Source: Fischerella muscicola PCC 7414
GTDB taxonomy: Bacteria > Cyanobacteriota > Cyanobacteriia > Cyanobacteriales > Nostocaceae
Length of the DNA: 64,000 nucleotides
Assembly (NCBI RefSeq): GCF_000317205.1
Contig: NZ_AJLK01000207.1
Coordinates: forward strand, 1 to 64,000
Direction: 5' to 3'
The first letter of the stretch is position 1. Each line of letters begins with the position of its first letter. Shown piece after piece: positions 44,428 through 55,182 of this stretch. Position numbers and translations under genes: made by a program. The notes below the pieces were generated by a model. It worked only from the letters and a program-made list of their open reading frames with translations. It did not search any database and had not been told where the DNA came from.

Positions 44428-45427
44428 TCAGTCAGCTAAATAGCTGCGTGAGTTAACTCCATATTTTTGTAGAAGGGCGATCGCTTGTTTTTCCACTTGT
44501 CGGACTCGTTCCCGACTAATGCCCATGCGTTGACTAGTCTGTACTAGGGTAAGTTCGTATCCATCTGCTAAACCAAAGCGTAAGATTAATACTTCCTTTT
44601 GCTGGGGAGTCAGCTTTGCTAATAGATTGTGAATGTCTTGATAGAAAAATTCTCGCTCGGCGTAGCGTTCGGGAGATATTCTATCGTCCTCCAGCATATC
44701 CTGTAATTGGGTATCCTGCTCAAACCCAATTCGCATATCTAAGGAAACAGGTTGACGAACCAGTCGCAAACATTCTCGAATCTGACTGGGTTCTAGATTG
44801 AGTGCTTGGGCGATTTCAGTCACGCCAGCAATGTAACCAAGCTTTTGAGATAACTCTCGCTGAACACACTTAATTTTGTTCAGTTTATCAACCATGTGAA
44901 TGGGTAAACGAATGGTGCGGGATTGTTGTGCGATCGCTCGTGTAATTCCCTGACGAATCCACCAATAAGCATAAGTAGAAAACTTGTATCCCAGAGTTGG
45001 ATCAAATTTCTCTACCCCTCGTTCTAGCCCCAATGTACCTTCTTGAATTAAGTCTAGAAACTCAATATTGCGTTTCTGGTATTTTTTAGCAATAGACACT
45101 ACCAACCGCAGATTAGCCTGAATCATCTTCTGCTTGGCAATTTGTCCTTGATTTAGTTGTTGCAGCAGCACTTCTTCTTTCAACTGCATCTTGTCAGCCC
45201 ATTCTTGTAGCGTAGGTTCACGCTGTAATTTTTCAGATAGTTCTTCCTTCGCAGTCACCATTGCCATCATTTGCTGAACTTGTCTAGCAAAAAAAAATTT
45301 CTTGCTCAGGGGTTAACAGAGGTACACGTCCAATTTTATGCAGATAGATACCCACTGTATCTGCTATAGATGAAAATTCGTTATTATTGCTCTTAACTTT
45401 AGTTGGTTGAGATGCTGAGTTAGGCAT
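44428..45427 (-). pseudogene. Group 2 sigma-70 factor, frameshifted in a homopolymer
   Basis: The first 52 codons (MPNSASQPTKVKSNN to [10 protein letters not shown]) are in one frame; after a run of nine As (minus-strand Ts, 45289-45297) the frame must shift by one base to continue as [17 protein letters not shown]. The rest is complete to 44428 through region 2 ([25 protein letters not shown]) and region 4 ([13 protein letters not shown]). No amber codon lies at the position where copies A and B are interrupted. It could be a slippage (phase) switch, a pseudogene or an assembly error. A translation restart at the Met codons after the run would lack region 1.2. Confidence 0.85.
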
Positions 45428-45743
45428 GAATAAGTTAGCCTCCATTGAATAAATTCAAATGTTTATCAAATCATAAATAAACACAAATTAATCCAGAGTA
45501 TTTCTTCGAGCAGTGACACACTATCAGCAGTTTATGTAAATAAATCAGCTTGAATAAATATATCTTGCGTTGGGGCTGTTGATTGTTGGTTGTTGTTTGT
45601 TGGTGGGGAGAAAGTAGCAATTCATACTTGTTTACATAGTTTGATTTATTTTCACCGATTTGCTTACACCTAGAAATTACCTTTGATACTATGAGCCAGT
45701 AAACGAATTCACTGACTGTACTTGATCAAAATTGCAATGCCAA
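45428..45743. other. Intergenic region, nothing recognised
   Basis: No open frame with known match. A T/G-rich stretch (GTTGATTGTTGGTTGTTGTT) occurs near 45580 without clear structure. No regulator box is present, although the sigma gene at 44428 faces it. Confidence 0.4.
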
Positions 45744-47954
45744 CTAATTTTCCAAAACCACCCCAGCTACCTTCCCATTATCCACAACAGCCGCACTTCG
45801 CTTAGGTAACAAATACTTACCAAATTTTGAGTACAAAGCTGGCAAAACCAGCAAGGTTAACGCTGTAGAAGTAAACAAACCACCTAAAACTACTATCGAA
45901 AGTGGTTGCAAAACTTCCTTACCTGGCCCCACTGCAATTACTAACGGTACTAATCCCAAAGCTGAAGTAAATGATGTCATTAAAATAGCATTGAGTCGTT
46001 CCATTGACCCAGCTATGAGAATTTCTTTCAACGACATTCCAATCGCAAACTTGGTCATGTAATTATCTACTAAAAGCAGTCCGTTACGAGTGGCTACACC
46101 AAATAAAGTCACAAAACCTACCAAGGAAGCGACTGAGACAACGCCCCCTGTTAAAGCTACAGCAATTACACCTCCGACTAAAGCGATGGGCAAGTTAATC
46201 ATAATCATTGCTGTAGAAGCAATGGATTTGACAGAAAGATACATTAATACCGTAATCACTACGAAGGAAATAGCACTGAAAATCAAAATATTTTGTGAGG
46301 CTCTTTCTTCGGCTTCAAATTGACCGCCATACTGAATAAAGTAACCAGAGGGCAATTGCACTTGTGCCTTGACTTTGTTTTGAATTTTATTGACTAGCGA
46401 TCGCAAATCTTTGCCCTGAGCATTAGCAGATACTACAATTAGACGGGAGACATTTTCCCGGTTAATTGTATTGGGGCCAGTGCCATAAGTAACCTTAGCC
46501 ACCTTAGCTAAAGGAATTTTATTTCCCCCTTCATTTCCCCCTGGAGAAGGGATATCAACTAATAAATTTTCAATTGTTTGTAAATTATTACGGTATTGTG
46601 GTTGTAACCATACCACTAAATCAAACCTTTGTTGCTGCTCCAAAACTTGCGATACTGTTTTGCCATTGAGCGCAGTTTCAATTATGTTAGATAATTGCCC
46701 AACAGTTAAACCATAACGTGATGCGGCAACACGGTCAAATTTTATTTGAATCTGTTCGATGGGAACTTGCGGTTCTAATTGTAAATCCACTAGCCCAGAC
46801 ACAGATGACATTATACCTTCAACTTGTTTACCAATTCTGCGGAGTTCTTCTAAGTCTGAGCCAAATATTTTCACAGCAATTTGACTTCTGACCCCAGATA
46901 ATATTTCATCAATTCTGTGAGAAATAAATCCACCAATATTCGCAGCTGCACCCGGTACTTTATTAAATTCTTCTCGCAACCATTCTACCGTTTCTTTACG
47001 TTTTTCCATTCCTTTGTCGCTTAAGCCAATGTCGAGGTGAGCGAGATTTACGGGTGCTGCATCTGGGTCATTAGGGGCGCGTCCTGCTCGTAATTGCACA
47101 TATTTTAACCTGGGATCATCTTTAAGTTTATTCTCCAATACAAAGGCGGCACTGTTAGTAGCTTCTAAAGATGAACCTGGATAAAGAGCTAAAGTATTGA
47201 CCAAAGTTGTTTCTTGAAATTCTGGTAGAAAAGCCCGTCCCAAAGCTGGAAAAATCACTATTGCCGCTATCATTCCTGCCACAGCCACAGAGATAATAAT
47301 CATGGGACTGCGGATAGCAAAATCTAAACAAGGATAGTATAGCCGCTTGAAAATTCGGGGTATTAATGGTTCTTTTAACGGCATTTTTCCGTGTGGAAGT
47401 AAAATCGCACACAATGCCGGACTTACCAGTAATGCTTCTAAACTAGAAACCATGACCACTACTAGATAAGTTATGCCCATTGGGCCAAAAATTCTACCTT
47501 ATACACCTGCGAGGGCAAATATTGGAGAAAAGACGACAATAGTAATTAAAGTTGCCCCAATTAGAGATTCTTGAACTTCCTGTACTCCTTCAAAAATAAT
47601 TTCTAGTACTGGACGAGGTTTGGAAGAGTACTTATTTTGTCGCAACAAACGAAAAACATTTTCCGCATAGACGATGGCATCATCGATCGCTGTCCCAATG
47701 GCTACGGCTAATCCTCCCAAAGTCATTGTATTCAGCCCTAAGCCCAAAAAAGATAATACTTGCAATGAAAATATAAAAGTCAGAGCAAAATTCAACAGCA
47801 CAACTCCCAGAGTCCGCCAATTCATCAAAAAAGGAATGAGGATAAGTGCTGCAATTATGCTGCCTTCCACCAAGGTGATTACTGTGGAAATAAGTGCCGC
47901 AATTACTACTAACCAACGTCGAGAAATTACCCATCTAGCGACTGCACTAATCAT
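45744..47954 (-). pseudogene. HME-RND transporter lacking the first porter domain
   Basis: The start (MISAVARWVISRRWLVVIAA) passes after about 27 residues directly into LVEGSIIAALILIPFL, a helix that in paralogues comes near residue 340; the first periplasmic loop of some 310 residues is deleted in frame. A stop (TAA, 47499-47501) then replaces the glutamate of the usual A-G-V-E-G-R motif. The frame continues in phase as GRIFGPMGITYLVVVM to the end (45744), with FGVATRNGLLLVDN intact. The proton-relay AIDDAIVYAEN has Tyr in place of Asp. It is the second gene of an operon, 21 bp after a fusion protein gene. Confidence 0.9.
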
Positions 47955-47975
47955 TATTTATTATTGATTTAGTTG

Positions 47976-49697
47976 TTAATTGTTAATTTTTGATTGTTTT
48001 TTTCGTGAACTATTAATGATTGTCTGAACGCGAGATTTTTCCTGTTCTTCGGCAGAAATAGAGGCGGTTGGTTGTTTGTGGTTGTCAATATAAACCTCAG
48101 TTTCATAATTGAACCCGTCACCTACTGGTAGTACACGGGAACGGATACGACGGCTAGACCAGAAACTACCAGCGACAAAAGCCAAAGTTGCGATCGCCAC
48201 TCCTCCCCCTGCACCTAGCAACCATAAGGGTATTGGCAAGCTGTTAGTTTTAGCCTCAGTTTCTTCTGTGTGGGAACCACCTTCTTCCTTATGTTCTTCT
48301 TCTTTAGCTTTACTACCTCCCCGTAATGACTGTGCATAAAGTTGTGGCGCACGTTGGGTAACTACTGAATCTCCCTCGAATAAACCACTGGTTATCTCTA
48401 CCAAATCTCCAGATGTTTGAGCTAAACTCACCTCAACTGACTGGAAGGCATTACCATTTTTGACATAGACCATTTTTTTGCCGTTTGCGTCTACCACAGC
48501 AGAGCTAGGAATTGCTAAGACAGGTGCAGATGTTTCGTTTGTTAATACTTGCAGTTCAGCAAACATTCCGGGTTTGAGTTGTCCACCAGAGTTCTCTATT
48601 TCTGCTTGCACTGGTATTACTCGTGTTTGGCCTTCTACTACTGAGCCAATTCGGGTGATTTTCCCAGTAAAGCTACGGTTGGGAAAAGAAGCAATTTTTA
48701 CTCTGAGTGGTTGACCAATTTTTACCTTGTTCAAATCTTTTTCATAGATATTAGCTGTGGCAAATGTCCGACTGTCATTCAATATAGTCATCAATCTGCC
48801 ACCGGCGTCTTGGAATGATTGACCGATGCTAACTTCTCGGTAAGCAACTTTACCTGAAATCGGAGCTGTTACTGTCACTAGTCCCTTGGCGTTAGCGATC
48901 GCTCCTAGTTGAGACAGTCGAGTTTGATACGTGCTATTACTAAGACCTATACGCTGTTTTGCTACAGCCACTGCTGCTTGAGCGCGTTTGAGTTGATTTT
49001 CTGCTTCGATAACGTCCCGGCAGCTTGAAGCTGTTACAAGTTTCGCTTTGGCTTCTGCTAGCTGAGTTTGGGATTCGAGAGCGTTACGACGTGGCAAAGC
49101 ACCAGCATCAGCTAATTGCTTGTCTTTGTCGTATTTTTCTTGTGCAAATGCCACTTGGCTTTGTGTTTGAGTGATTTCTGCTGTGGCGATTTGTTGGTAG
49201 CGATCGTAGTTTTGCTGGGCTAGTCTGAGATCGGCTAGGGCTTGCTGCAAATCTGCTTGTCCTTGAGCAAGTTTTTCCTGAGATTCCACACGTAAGCTCA
49301 CTAGGTCAGGACTAGTCAAAACAGCTACAGGTTGCCCCTTTTGAACTCTGGCACCAGGTTCGACTAAAAGTTCAACTACTTTTGCTCCAGAAATTGGGGT
49401 AGTTACTTCTACTCTTTGGCTAGGTAGAGTTTCAATCTGTCCTGTGGCTTTAATACCCAAAGCTAATGGTTGACTTTTGACTGGTTCGACTTTAATTCCT
49501 AACTGCTGGGCTGTTTCGGCATCAACTTCAATTGAACCACTTGTTTCGCTTCCACTTTGAAAGTCACTTGCACCACTGTGATCGTGTCCACCGCCGGCGA
49601 AAACAGCCGTGGGAGAAGATAGCAGCAGCAAACTGAGTACTGCGGAAGAAGCACAACGAATTGGAGTAGAAGGTTGATAACGCTTAGATATTACCAT
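47976..49697 (-). CDS. RND membrane fusion (periplasmic adaptor) protein, CzcB/NrsB-like
   Basis: This 573-residue paralogue of 16610-18301 has a signal with GGGHDHSG and the half-motifs VEVTTPISGAKVVELLVEPG and VTVTAPISGKV. A coiled-coil hairpin (about residues 140-260), the barrel segment IYEKDLNKVKIGQ, GMFAELQVL, AIPSSAVVDANGKK and a late membrane helix (PLWLLGAGGGVAIATLAF) follow. A stretch of acidic, His- and Glu-rich residues (KEEEHKEEGGSHTEE) precedes that helix. The gene is intact but its own pump is broken, so it may serve another RND in the window. Box 17 lies 163 bp upstream. Confidence 0.92.
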   Translation of the reverse strand: MVISKRYQPSTPIRCASSAVLSLLLLSSPTAVFAGGGHDHSGASDFQSGSETSGSIEVDAETAQQLGIKVEPVKSQPLALGIKATGQIETLPSQRVEVTTPISGAKVVELLVEPGARVQKGQPVAVLTSPDLVSLRVESQEKLAQGQADLQQALADLRLAQQNYDRYQQIATAEITQTQSQVAFAQEKYDKDKQLADAGALPRRNALESQTQLAEAKAKLVTASSCRDVIEAENQLKRAQAAVAVAKQRIGLSNSTYQTRLSQLGAIANAKGLVTVTAPISGKVAYREVSIGQSFQDAGGRLMTILNDSRTFATANIYEKDLNKVKIGQPLRVKIASFPNRSFTGKITRIGSVVEGQTRVIPVQAEIENSGGQLKPGMFAELQVLTNETSAPVLAIPSSAVVDANGKKMVYVKNGNAFQSVEVSLAQTSGDLVEITSGLFEGDSVVTQRAPQLYAQSLRGGSKAKEEEHKEEGGSHTEETEAKTNSLPIPLWLLGAGGGVAIATLAFVAGSFWSSRRIRSRVLPVGDGFNYETEVYIDNHKQPTASISAEEQEKSRVQTIINSSRKKQSKINN

Positions 49698-49859
49698 CGC
49701 TAATTATGTCCTGTGAGTTAGGAGAAATCAGAGTTACACTTGAATGTTGGTATTTTTAGGAGGAATTTGGATCTTGCACTGTCTTGAGCTAGTTACGTCG
49801 TTTTTACAAGTAGTTTAGGAAGTTTAACTAGCGTTCTTTATTCAGTCTTTCATATCGAT

Positions 49860-49877
49860 ATGAAATTCGGGTGAAAT
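49860..49877 (-). promoter_or_regulatory. Direct-repeat regulator box 17 (second fusion protein)
   Basis: The top strand reads ATGAAAT-TCGG-GTGAAAT (one mismatch). ACTGAA follows after 13 bp on the minus strand. The rest of the gap 49698-50153 holds one HIP1 site and no recognised feature. Confidence 0.65.
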
Positions 49878-50153
49878 TTTGAATGGCGACTGCTATTTTT
49901 TAGGCAGAGCAACAACGTATTTACTGTCATAGATGTCTACAACGCTTCTACACTTAGAGTAAAAAGTAATTGTTAATTATTAGCCAATGCGATCGCTTTT
50001 TGCTTTAATAATTGACAACTTTGATCAGCGCAAAATTTGCTAGCCAATTCTTCAAAATCCTATGATTTATTAGCTTGGTTATCTATTCGTTTGGTCTTGT
50101 CTTCTTGACTACTTGCATCAGTGGTAAATCTCAGCGTTTCACGATATGCCGTA

Positions 50154-50540
50154 CTACTCAAAAATTCCTAATCCTAACAGCGCTACTAGAACTAGTGCAG
50201 GAATTTTCCACTCTCGGCTCTCTTGTTCTTGCTCTGTTGCGCTAGCTATGTTTTTCTGTGGCGATGTTTCCGCTTTGGGTGTTGATGTAGTACCAGTTGC
50301 TACAGTGAGATCATACTTCATCTGAAACGCTTTGAAATTACTTTCAGCCTTTGGTGTACAGCTTAATTCCAAACGATGCTTTACTAACCAGGTTACTAAA
50401 ACAGTCAATCCCAGACTCACTAAATCTGACAATAAATGTCCTGAGCCTGCTATTAGTGACAAGAGTAGCGATCGCACCCTTTCAAAATTTGGAAGTGGCG
50501 GGTGTAGTAATATGGCTGATGAGCTAGTAGTTTTAAGCAA
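50154..50540 (-). CDS. Unknown two-helix membrane protein with a DUF-like linker
   Basis: The 128-residue frame contains SLIAGSGHLLSDLVSLGLTV, which recalls the first helix of CDF transporters (x-S-G-H-x-L-S-D), then a linker of Ser/Thr/Glu/Lys residues (about 65-110) and a final helix VLVALLGLGIF. It may be a fusion of a CDF fragment with another membrane tail, or an unrecognised small membrane protein. It ends and starts close to the PAP2 gene (4-bp gap), in the same direction. Confidence 0.35.
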   Translation of the reverse strand: MLKTTSSSAILLHPPLPNFERVRSLLLSLIAGSGHLLSDLVSLGLTVLVTWLVKHRLELSCTPKAESNFKAFQMKYDLTVATGTTSTPKAETSPQKNIASATEQEQESREWKIPALVLVALLGLGIFE

Positions 50541-50544
50541 AAAA

Positions 50545-51231
50545 CTACCCTTGTCTCAATCTTTGTAGTTTCAGCATAGTTATACATATCATCAACCACA
50601 AGAAACCGACTCCATAACCTGCAATTACATCTGTCGGCCAATGTACTCCTAAATACAACCGACTAATACCAATTGTCGCAATTAAAATAACTGCTAAACC
50701 ATAGATAATTTGCGAAAATTTCGGATAGTGAATTGCTAGCAAATAAGCAATAAAACCATACAATACCATAGAACCTAGTGCATGACCACTAGGAAAACTG
50801 AAAGATTTTTCAGAAATCAAAAGTGTCCAAAGTTGCGGGCGGGGTTTTGAGAAAAATAACTTTAAACCTGTATTTAGAATTAACCCTCCTAGACAAGTAA
50901 GCACAAAAATATATGTTTCTATCCGGTAACGTCGCCACCAAAGTATTCCTAAAGTAAATGCTGCGACTACTACTACTGTCTTTGGATTACCAAGATTCGT
51001 AATAAATAGCATCAAATTATCAAGACTCGGATTGGCAAATTGATGTAGCCATAATAAAAAAGATGTATCAAAGGCAAAAGCTTCTTTTTCCAGAACTTCT
51101 TCAGCAAGCTTGGCGACAACAAACAAAATCAGCAGACAAACAGTAAGTCCAACTATACCAATCGTGGCAATTAAAGGAGCTAAACGACGATATACATGGC
51201 GTAACCAAAAGGTAGAAATTTCTCGTATCAT
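50545..51231 (-). CDS. PAP2-family membrane phosphatase
   Basis: The 228-residue protein has six membrane helices and the PAP2 signature: KLFFSKPRP, SFPSGH and SRLYLGVHWPTD, with the catalytic His residues in the last two. Such enzymes dephosphorylate phosphatidic acid, phosphatidylglycerol phosphate or undecaprenyl pyrophosphate. It is encoded upstream of two MprF-like genes on the same strand, which suggests a role in phospholipid or envelope modification. No regulator box is seen. Confidence 0.88.
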   Translation of the reverse strand: MIREISTFWLRHVYRRLAPLIATIGIVGLTVCLLILFVVAKLAEEVLEKEAFAFDTSFLLWLHQFANPSLDNLMLFITNLGNPKTVVVVAAFTLGILWWRRYRIETYIFVLTCLGGLILNTGLKLFFSKPRPQLWTLLISEKSFSFPSGHALGSMVLYGFIAYLLAIHYPKFSQIIYGLAVILIATIGISRLYLGVHWPTDVIAGYGVGFLWLMICITMLKLQRLRQG

Positions 51232-51340
51232 TGAGTTATGTCTAAATCTGTTATTGATTTATAGCTTATAGAATAATAGTCAAGAAACTGAAAAGATAAT
51301 TTTAAATCAAAAATTCAGTTACTTTATTTAAATTAAGCTT

Positions 51341-53008
51341 TTAAGCACCTGGTTTAAAGTAATCTAGTAATCTATCCCCTGAATCTGCTCTTACCAGAGC
51401 TACCACTATATCGGGTAGTGCAGCTAAATTCGGATACACTAAGTAACGAGGTTCCCAACGAGGACTAAACTTATCCTTAAATGTATGCAAACCTTTAAAG
51501 TTATAAAACTTATTTAAGTGTTCGTAGAGATATTTTAATGCTTTCTCCAAAGCGGGAGAATCTTGTGTTCCTCCAACTCCAGAAAGTGCAGATAATCCCA
51601 AATTGAAACCGTCATAGTTGAGTTGCTGGAAGTGCTGAAACATTGAGACAAATAAAAATTCCATTGTCCCTTTTTCAATGTCTGTACGTCGTCGCATCAA
51701 GTCAATAGTAATTTCATTTTTCTGATACTCTGATACCACATTTGCGAAGGCACTAATTGCTCCTTCTGGAGTATATACAACCACAATTTCGCATTCATGC
51801 AAGTAGTCATAATCAAACCAACCAACAGAAAACTTTTTCTCGGCTCCCTGCATCATCTGAAGCCATTCATCACTTACTGACCTCAATTCTTTTAATAATT
51901 CATCTGCAATGGGTGGTTGATAAAATTTAATTTGATGACCCGACTTAGTAAGTCTATTTAGAGCATTTCTTAAGTTTTGGTTAGCTTTGCCTTGAAGGGT
52001 GAAGCTATGTAAGTCAACAATTGCCTCCTCACCAATTTGAACAGTACGGTAGCCTAAAGATTTATATATATCTAAATCATCTGGTAAAGTTTGATAAAAT
52101 GCGGGATACCAGTCATTTTTCTCACAAAATAGCTGAAACCCAACAATTACTTCTTGTCTTTCTTCAAGAGGGCCTATGGGGTCGCCCAAAGCTATTGCAC
52201 CTCTACCTTTTGCTACATAACCAATGAAGCTTTTTCCAGAAGGACTGAAATAATAAGTTTTATCATCAAAGAGAGTGAATCTTGCTAGAGAAGATTTTCC
52301 ATATTGTTTTACAATTTCTTTTGCTCGTTTTCTTTCTACTTCTAAAGCATGATTTCTTAATAATACCGGACGCAAGAGCATGAATAAAGCATAAGCTAAT
52401 GTAGAAGCACCTACGAAATATATTGAATCAGCGAAAAACTGTCCAAATCGCGTTGTAGGTTCTAACCCTGCATTATCAGCTGTGAAAAACATTGCCAAAG
52501 TTTGCAGCAACGCTTCTGGTAAGTCAAAATTAACTGTATATTGCCTATCTAGTAGAAAGAAACCTACAGTGCCGTAAGCTAATGTAAACAGCAATGCACC
52601 AATTAAAACTCGAATTCCTTGAGTAATAGAAGGACAATCTGATTGTGCTGTAAAAACATTACGCATTAAAATAAGTTGAGCTAGTAAAACTCCAGCTAAT
52701 AAACTTTCTTCATAGTCCAAACCTTTGATTAAATGGCTAATAATAGTTACAATTAACAACCCAACTGTTAGTAACCAAGCTACTCGCTTACGTCGTAATA
52801 AATTAACTGCCAGAGTTAACAATATAAATCCAGAAATTGCTGCAAAAAAATGTCCACCTACGCGGATATCAAAAGGAACAAATTGCTCTATTAATTCTGT
52901 GCGTCTAGGTGAATTAGGAGTAACCGCAGATATCAAGTTAACAATCCCTACCATAGCGGTTAAAATAGAGGCTGTCCACAATCCAATCCGTTGACGTTTA
53001 TTTAGCAA
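51341..53008 (-). CDS. MprF-type phosphatidylglycerol lysyltransferase domain protein
   Basis: The 555-residue protein has about six membrane helices in residues 10-230. A soluble C-terminal domain of about 310 residues is like the acyltransferase half of MprF (DUF2156): GRGAIALGDPIGP, VIVGFQLFCEKNDWYPAFYQ, NLRNALNRLTKSGHQI and FYNFKGLHTFKDKFSPRWEP. MprF enzymes transfer amino acids from aminoacyl-tRNA to phosphatidylglycerol. The flippase half is encoded separately at 53090-54043. The gene is intact. Substrate is not known in cyanobacteria. Confidence 0.88.
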   Translation of the reverse strand: MLNKRQRIGLWTASILTAMVGIVNLISAVTPNSPRRTELIEQFVPFDIRVGGHFFAAISGFILLTLAVNLLRRKRVAWLLTVGLLIVTIISHLIKGLDYEESLLAGVLLAQLILMRNVFTAQSDCPSITQGIRVLIGALLFTLAYGTVGFFLLDRQYTVNFDLPEALLQTLAMFFTADNAGLEPTTRFGQFFADSIYFVGASTLAYALFMLLRPVLLRNHALEVERKRAKEIVKQYGKSSLARFTLFDDKTYYFSPSGKSFIGYVAKGRGAIALGDPIGPLEERQEVIVGFQLFCEKNDWYPAFYQTLPDDLDIYKSLGYRTVQIGEEAIVDLHSFTLQGKANQNLRNALNRLTKSGHQIKFYQPPIADELLKELRSVSDEWLQMMQGAEKKFSVGWFDYDYLHECEIVVVYTPEGAISAFANVVSEYQKNEITIDLMRRRTDIEKGTMEFLFVSMFQHFQQLNYDGFNLGLSALSGVGGTQDSPALEKALKYLYEHLNKFYNFKGLHTFKDKFSPRWEPRYLVYPNLAALPDIVVALVRADSGDRLLDYFKPGA

Positions 53009-53089
53009 TTGCTTTTCCTCACTTTGCTTAACTATTTGATTGTGTCGTGGAGCAAGTTTAATTTCAAGTTGGGTTAAACATAAATTAAG

Positions 53090-54043
53090 CTAGGAACGCG
53101 CTTTTAGCCGTTGATTAATTTCATACAAACCCAGCAACACCACTGCAACTATCAAGGGCAGGATATAGTAAACTCCTCGGTAAGCTATTAGCGAACCCAA
53201 AGCTGCTGGGGCTGTTACTTCTGATGGCAGTAGCAAAAGTATTACGGTTTCAAACACTCCTAAGCCTCCAGGAACATTGCTAACAATGCCTGCAATCATT
53301 GCTAGTAAGTAGATACCAGCAAAGCCGAAATAGGACAAAGGAATACTTGGGGGTAAGAGAAGATAGAGAACAGCGATCGCCAATCCCCAATCCACTAAAG
53401 AAATTCCTATTTGCTTCAAGGAAAGCCGAAAGGAAGGGAAAGAAAATATTTGTCCGCGAATCCTTAAAGGTTGATGGTAAAAATAACTTCCTAGTAAATA
53501 TGCTCCTACGACGAGTAGAAAAATAACTCCGATTGGATGAACAGAGACAAAGGGTAAATTTAGTAGGGTAGGGATGGTGAGTGGCTCAAGAAGAAATATT
53601 ATCCCACTTACGGCGAATAGTCCTAACCAGAAACTCAGGTTCTCGAAGGCAATTACTTGAGCGATCGCTCCTACTGATACCCCACAATTTGAATAAAGAC
53701 GGTAGCGGATAGCACCACCTGTGAAAAGAGCAAAGCCAACAGAATTACTGATAGCATGGCTGATAAAAGCTGTAAAAATAATTGCATTAGGAGGAAGTGA
53801 ATGACGGATATAGCGGAAGGCGAGAAAATCATAACTAGTGAGTACTAGATAGCCTCCGATGGAGCATCCAATGGCTATAAACAAGCGATTTGAGGGAATT
53901 TCTGTCAAACTACGAAGAACATCACTAAGGTTATGCTGCCGCAGTTCGTTGTTGATTGTCCAAAGAGATAAAGCAAACAACAACAAGCCAAAACCAGATA
54001 AACTAATTTGAGAAAGGCGTTTTCGATTCATCTTTAAAGTCAA
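53090..54043 (-). CDS. MprF-type flippase / lysylphosphatidylglycerol synthase membrane domain
   Basis: This 317-residue protein has about seven to eight membrane helices and the COG0392/UPF0104 signature: SISNSVGFALFTGGAIRYRLY, IAFENLSFWLGL, NVPGGLGVFETVILLLLP, then a basic C-terminus. It corresponds to the N-terminal flippase half of MprF. It ends 81 bp upstream of the transferase gene and is likely to be expressed with it. The start at 54043 or the downstream Met at 54031 is possible. Confidence 0.85.
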   Translation of the reverse strand: MTLKMNRKRLSQISLSGFGLLLFALSLWTINNELRQHNLSDVLRSLTEIPSNRLFIAIGCSIGGYLVLTSYDFLAFRYIRHSLPPNAIIFTAFISHAISNSVGFALFTGGAIRYRLYSNCGVSVGAIAQVIAFENLSFWLGLFAVSGIIFLLEPLTIPTLLNLPFVSVHPIGVIFLLVVGAYLLGSYFYHQPLRIRGQIFSFPSFRLSLKQIGISLVDWGLAIAVLYLLLPPSIPLSYFGFAGIYLLAMIAGIVSNVPGGLGVFETVILLLLPSEVTAPAALGSLIAYRGVYYILPLIVAVVLLGLYEINQRLKARS

Positions 54044-54266
54044 GAACAGTAATTTACTGTCATTAACAACTTATTCTGTTTTGGCTTATACATACTTAAT
54101 ATATAATTTATAGTAGAAGCATCCTGTCCTTAACTCATCTACCACGAGAAGGAAGGGTGTTGTAGCAATTGATGGAAATCGTATTATAAAGTCAAACTAA
54201 TTATTATAATTTTCGGATTGTTTTCAACTTCTCCTATCTGTTACAAATAATACCTAACACTTGTAA

Positions 54267-55130
54267 CTACGCTGCTGTGTTTCTTGCGTAAAGCCCTGCG
54301 TAAAAACAAAGATGTTTGGTTGTGCAGCAAATCTTCCCACCAATGACGTGTAACAAAAACGGGTATGATGACGTTGTCATACGAGCATTTTTCCACTCTG
54401 GTTGTTTAAAAGCCATGACTCCATTAGAGATAGCTTCTACCCCCGTCATTGCTGTACAACCTGCCGCAAACGCTCGCAAAATCAGAAATAAACTTAGAGG
54501 TTCTTTTGCTGGAATTGCTGGATAAGTTTGAGGAATTAATGTTGTAACTTGATGATAAATACCTAAAATTAGTAGGATAAATATGCAAATAATAAAAGCA
54601 TAAGTGGGAGCCATAAATAAATTGCCAGATTCTCGCAAGCCTCGTAAGTTAGCTAACATTAATAAAAAAATAGAAATCACGCAAAGCTCAACAGTGAAGT
54701 CTTGCAAAAGAGGAAAAGCAGAGGTCAGAGCAGCAATCCCAGCTGCAACACTTACCGTTACCGTCAGGACATAATCTATTAGTAAAGAAGCAGCAGCAAC
54801 TAAACCAGGGAAAAGACCCAAGTTTTCACTTGCTACCGTGTAAGCTCCGCCACCAGTAGGATAGGCACGAATCGTTTGCCGATATGAAAGCGTAACGATC
54901 GCTAACAGCAGACTAATGGCTAGAGCAATAGGAAGAGATAAGCCTAACGTACTACTACCTGTCAAAACTAGCACGGTTAAAATTTCCTCAGTCGCATAGG
55001 CAACAGAGGAAAGTGCATCAGACGAGAGAACTGCTAATGCAGCCGCATTGCTTAATCTTTCTGTAGAATGAGAGCTAGTTGGTAGGGATGATCCAATCAG
55101 CTGACGCTTAATTTTAGAGTAAAAAGACAT
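54267..55130 (-). pseudogene. APC-family amino acid permease, internally deleted
   Basis: The first 250 residues are a typical APC permease (SSDALSSVAYATEEILTVL, RQTIRAYPTGGGAYTVASEN, AAASLLIDYVLTVTVS, GCTAMTGVEAISNGVMAFKQ). At NARMT the frame meets sequence whose other frame reads VTRHWWEDLLHNQTSLFLRR and ALRKKH, the C-terminal tail of the same family. So about 350 residues were lost and the joint is out of frame. The product would end in unrelated residues (KICCTTKHLCFYAGLY). Confidence 0.85.
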
Positions 55131-55182
55131 AAAAACAACTTTTGAAAACGGTAGAACAACCCTAACCTAGAAAGCAGATTGA

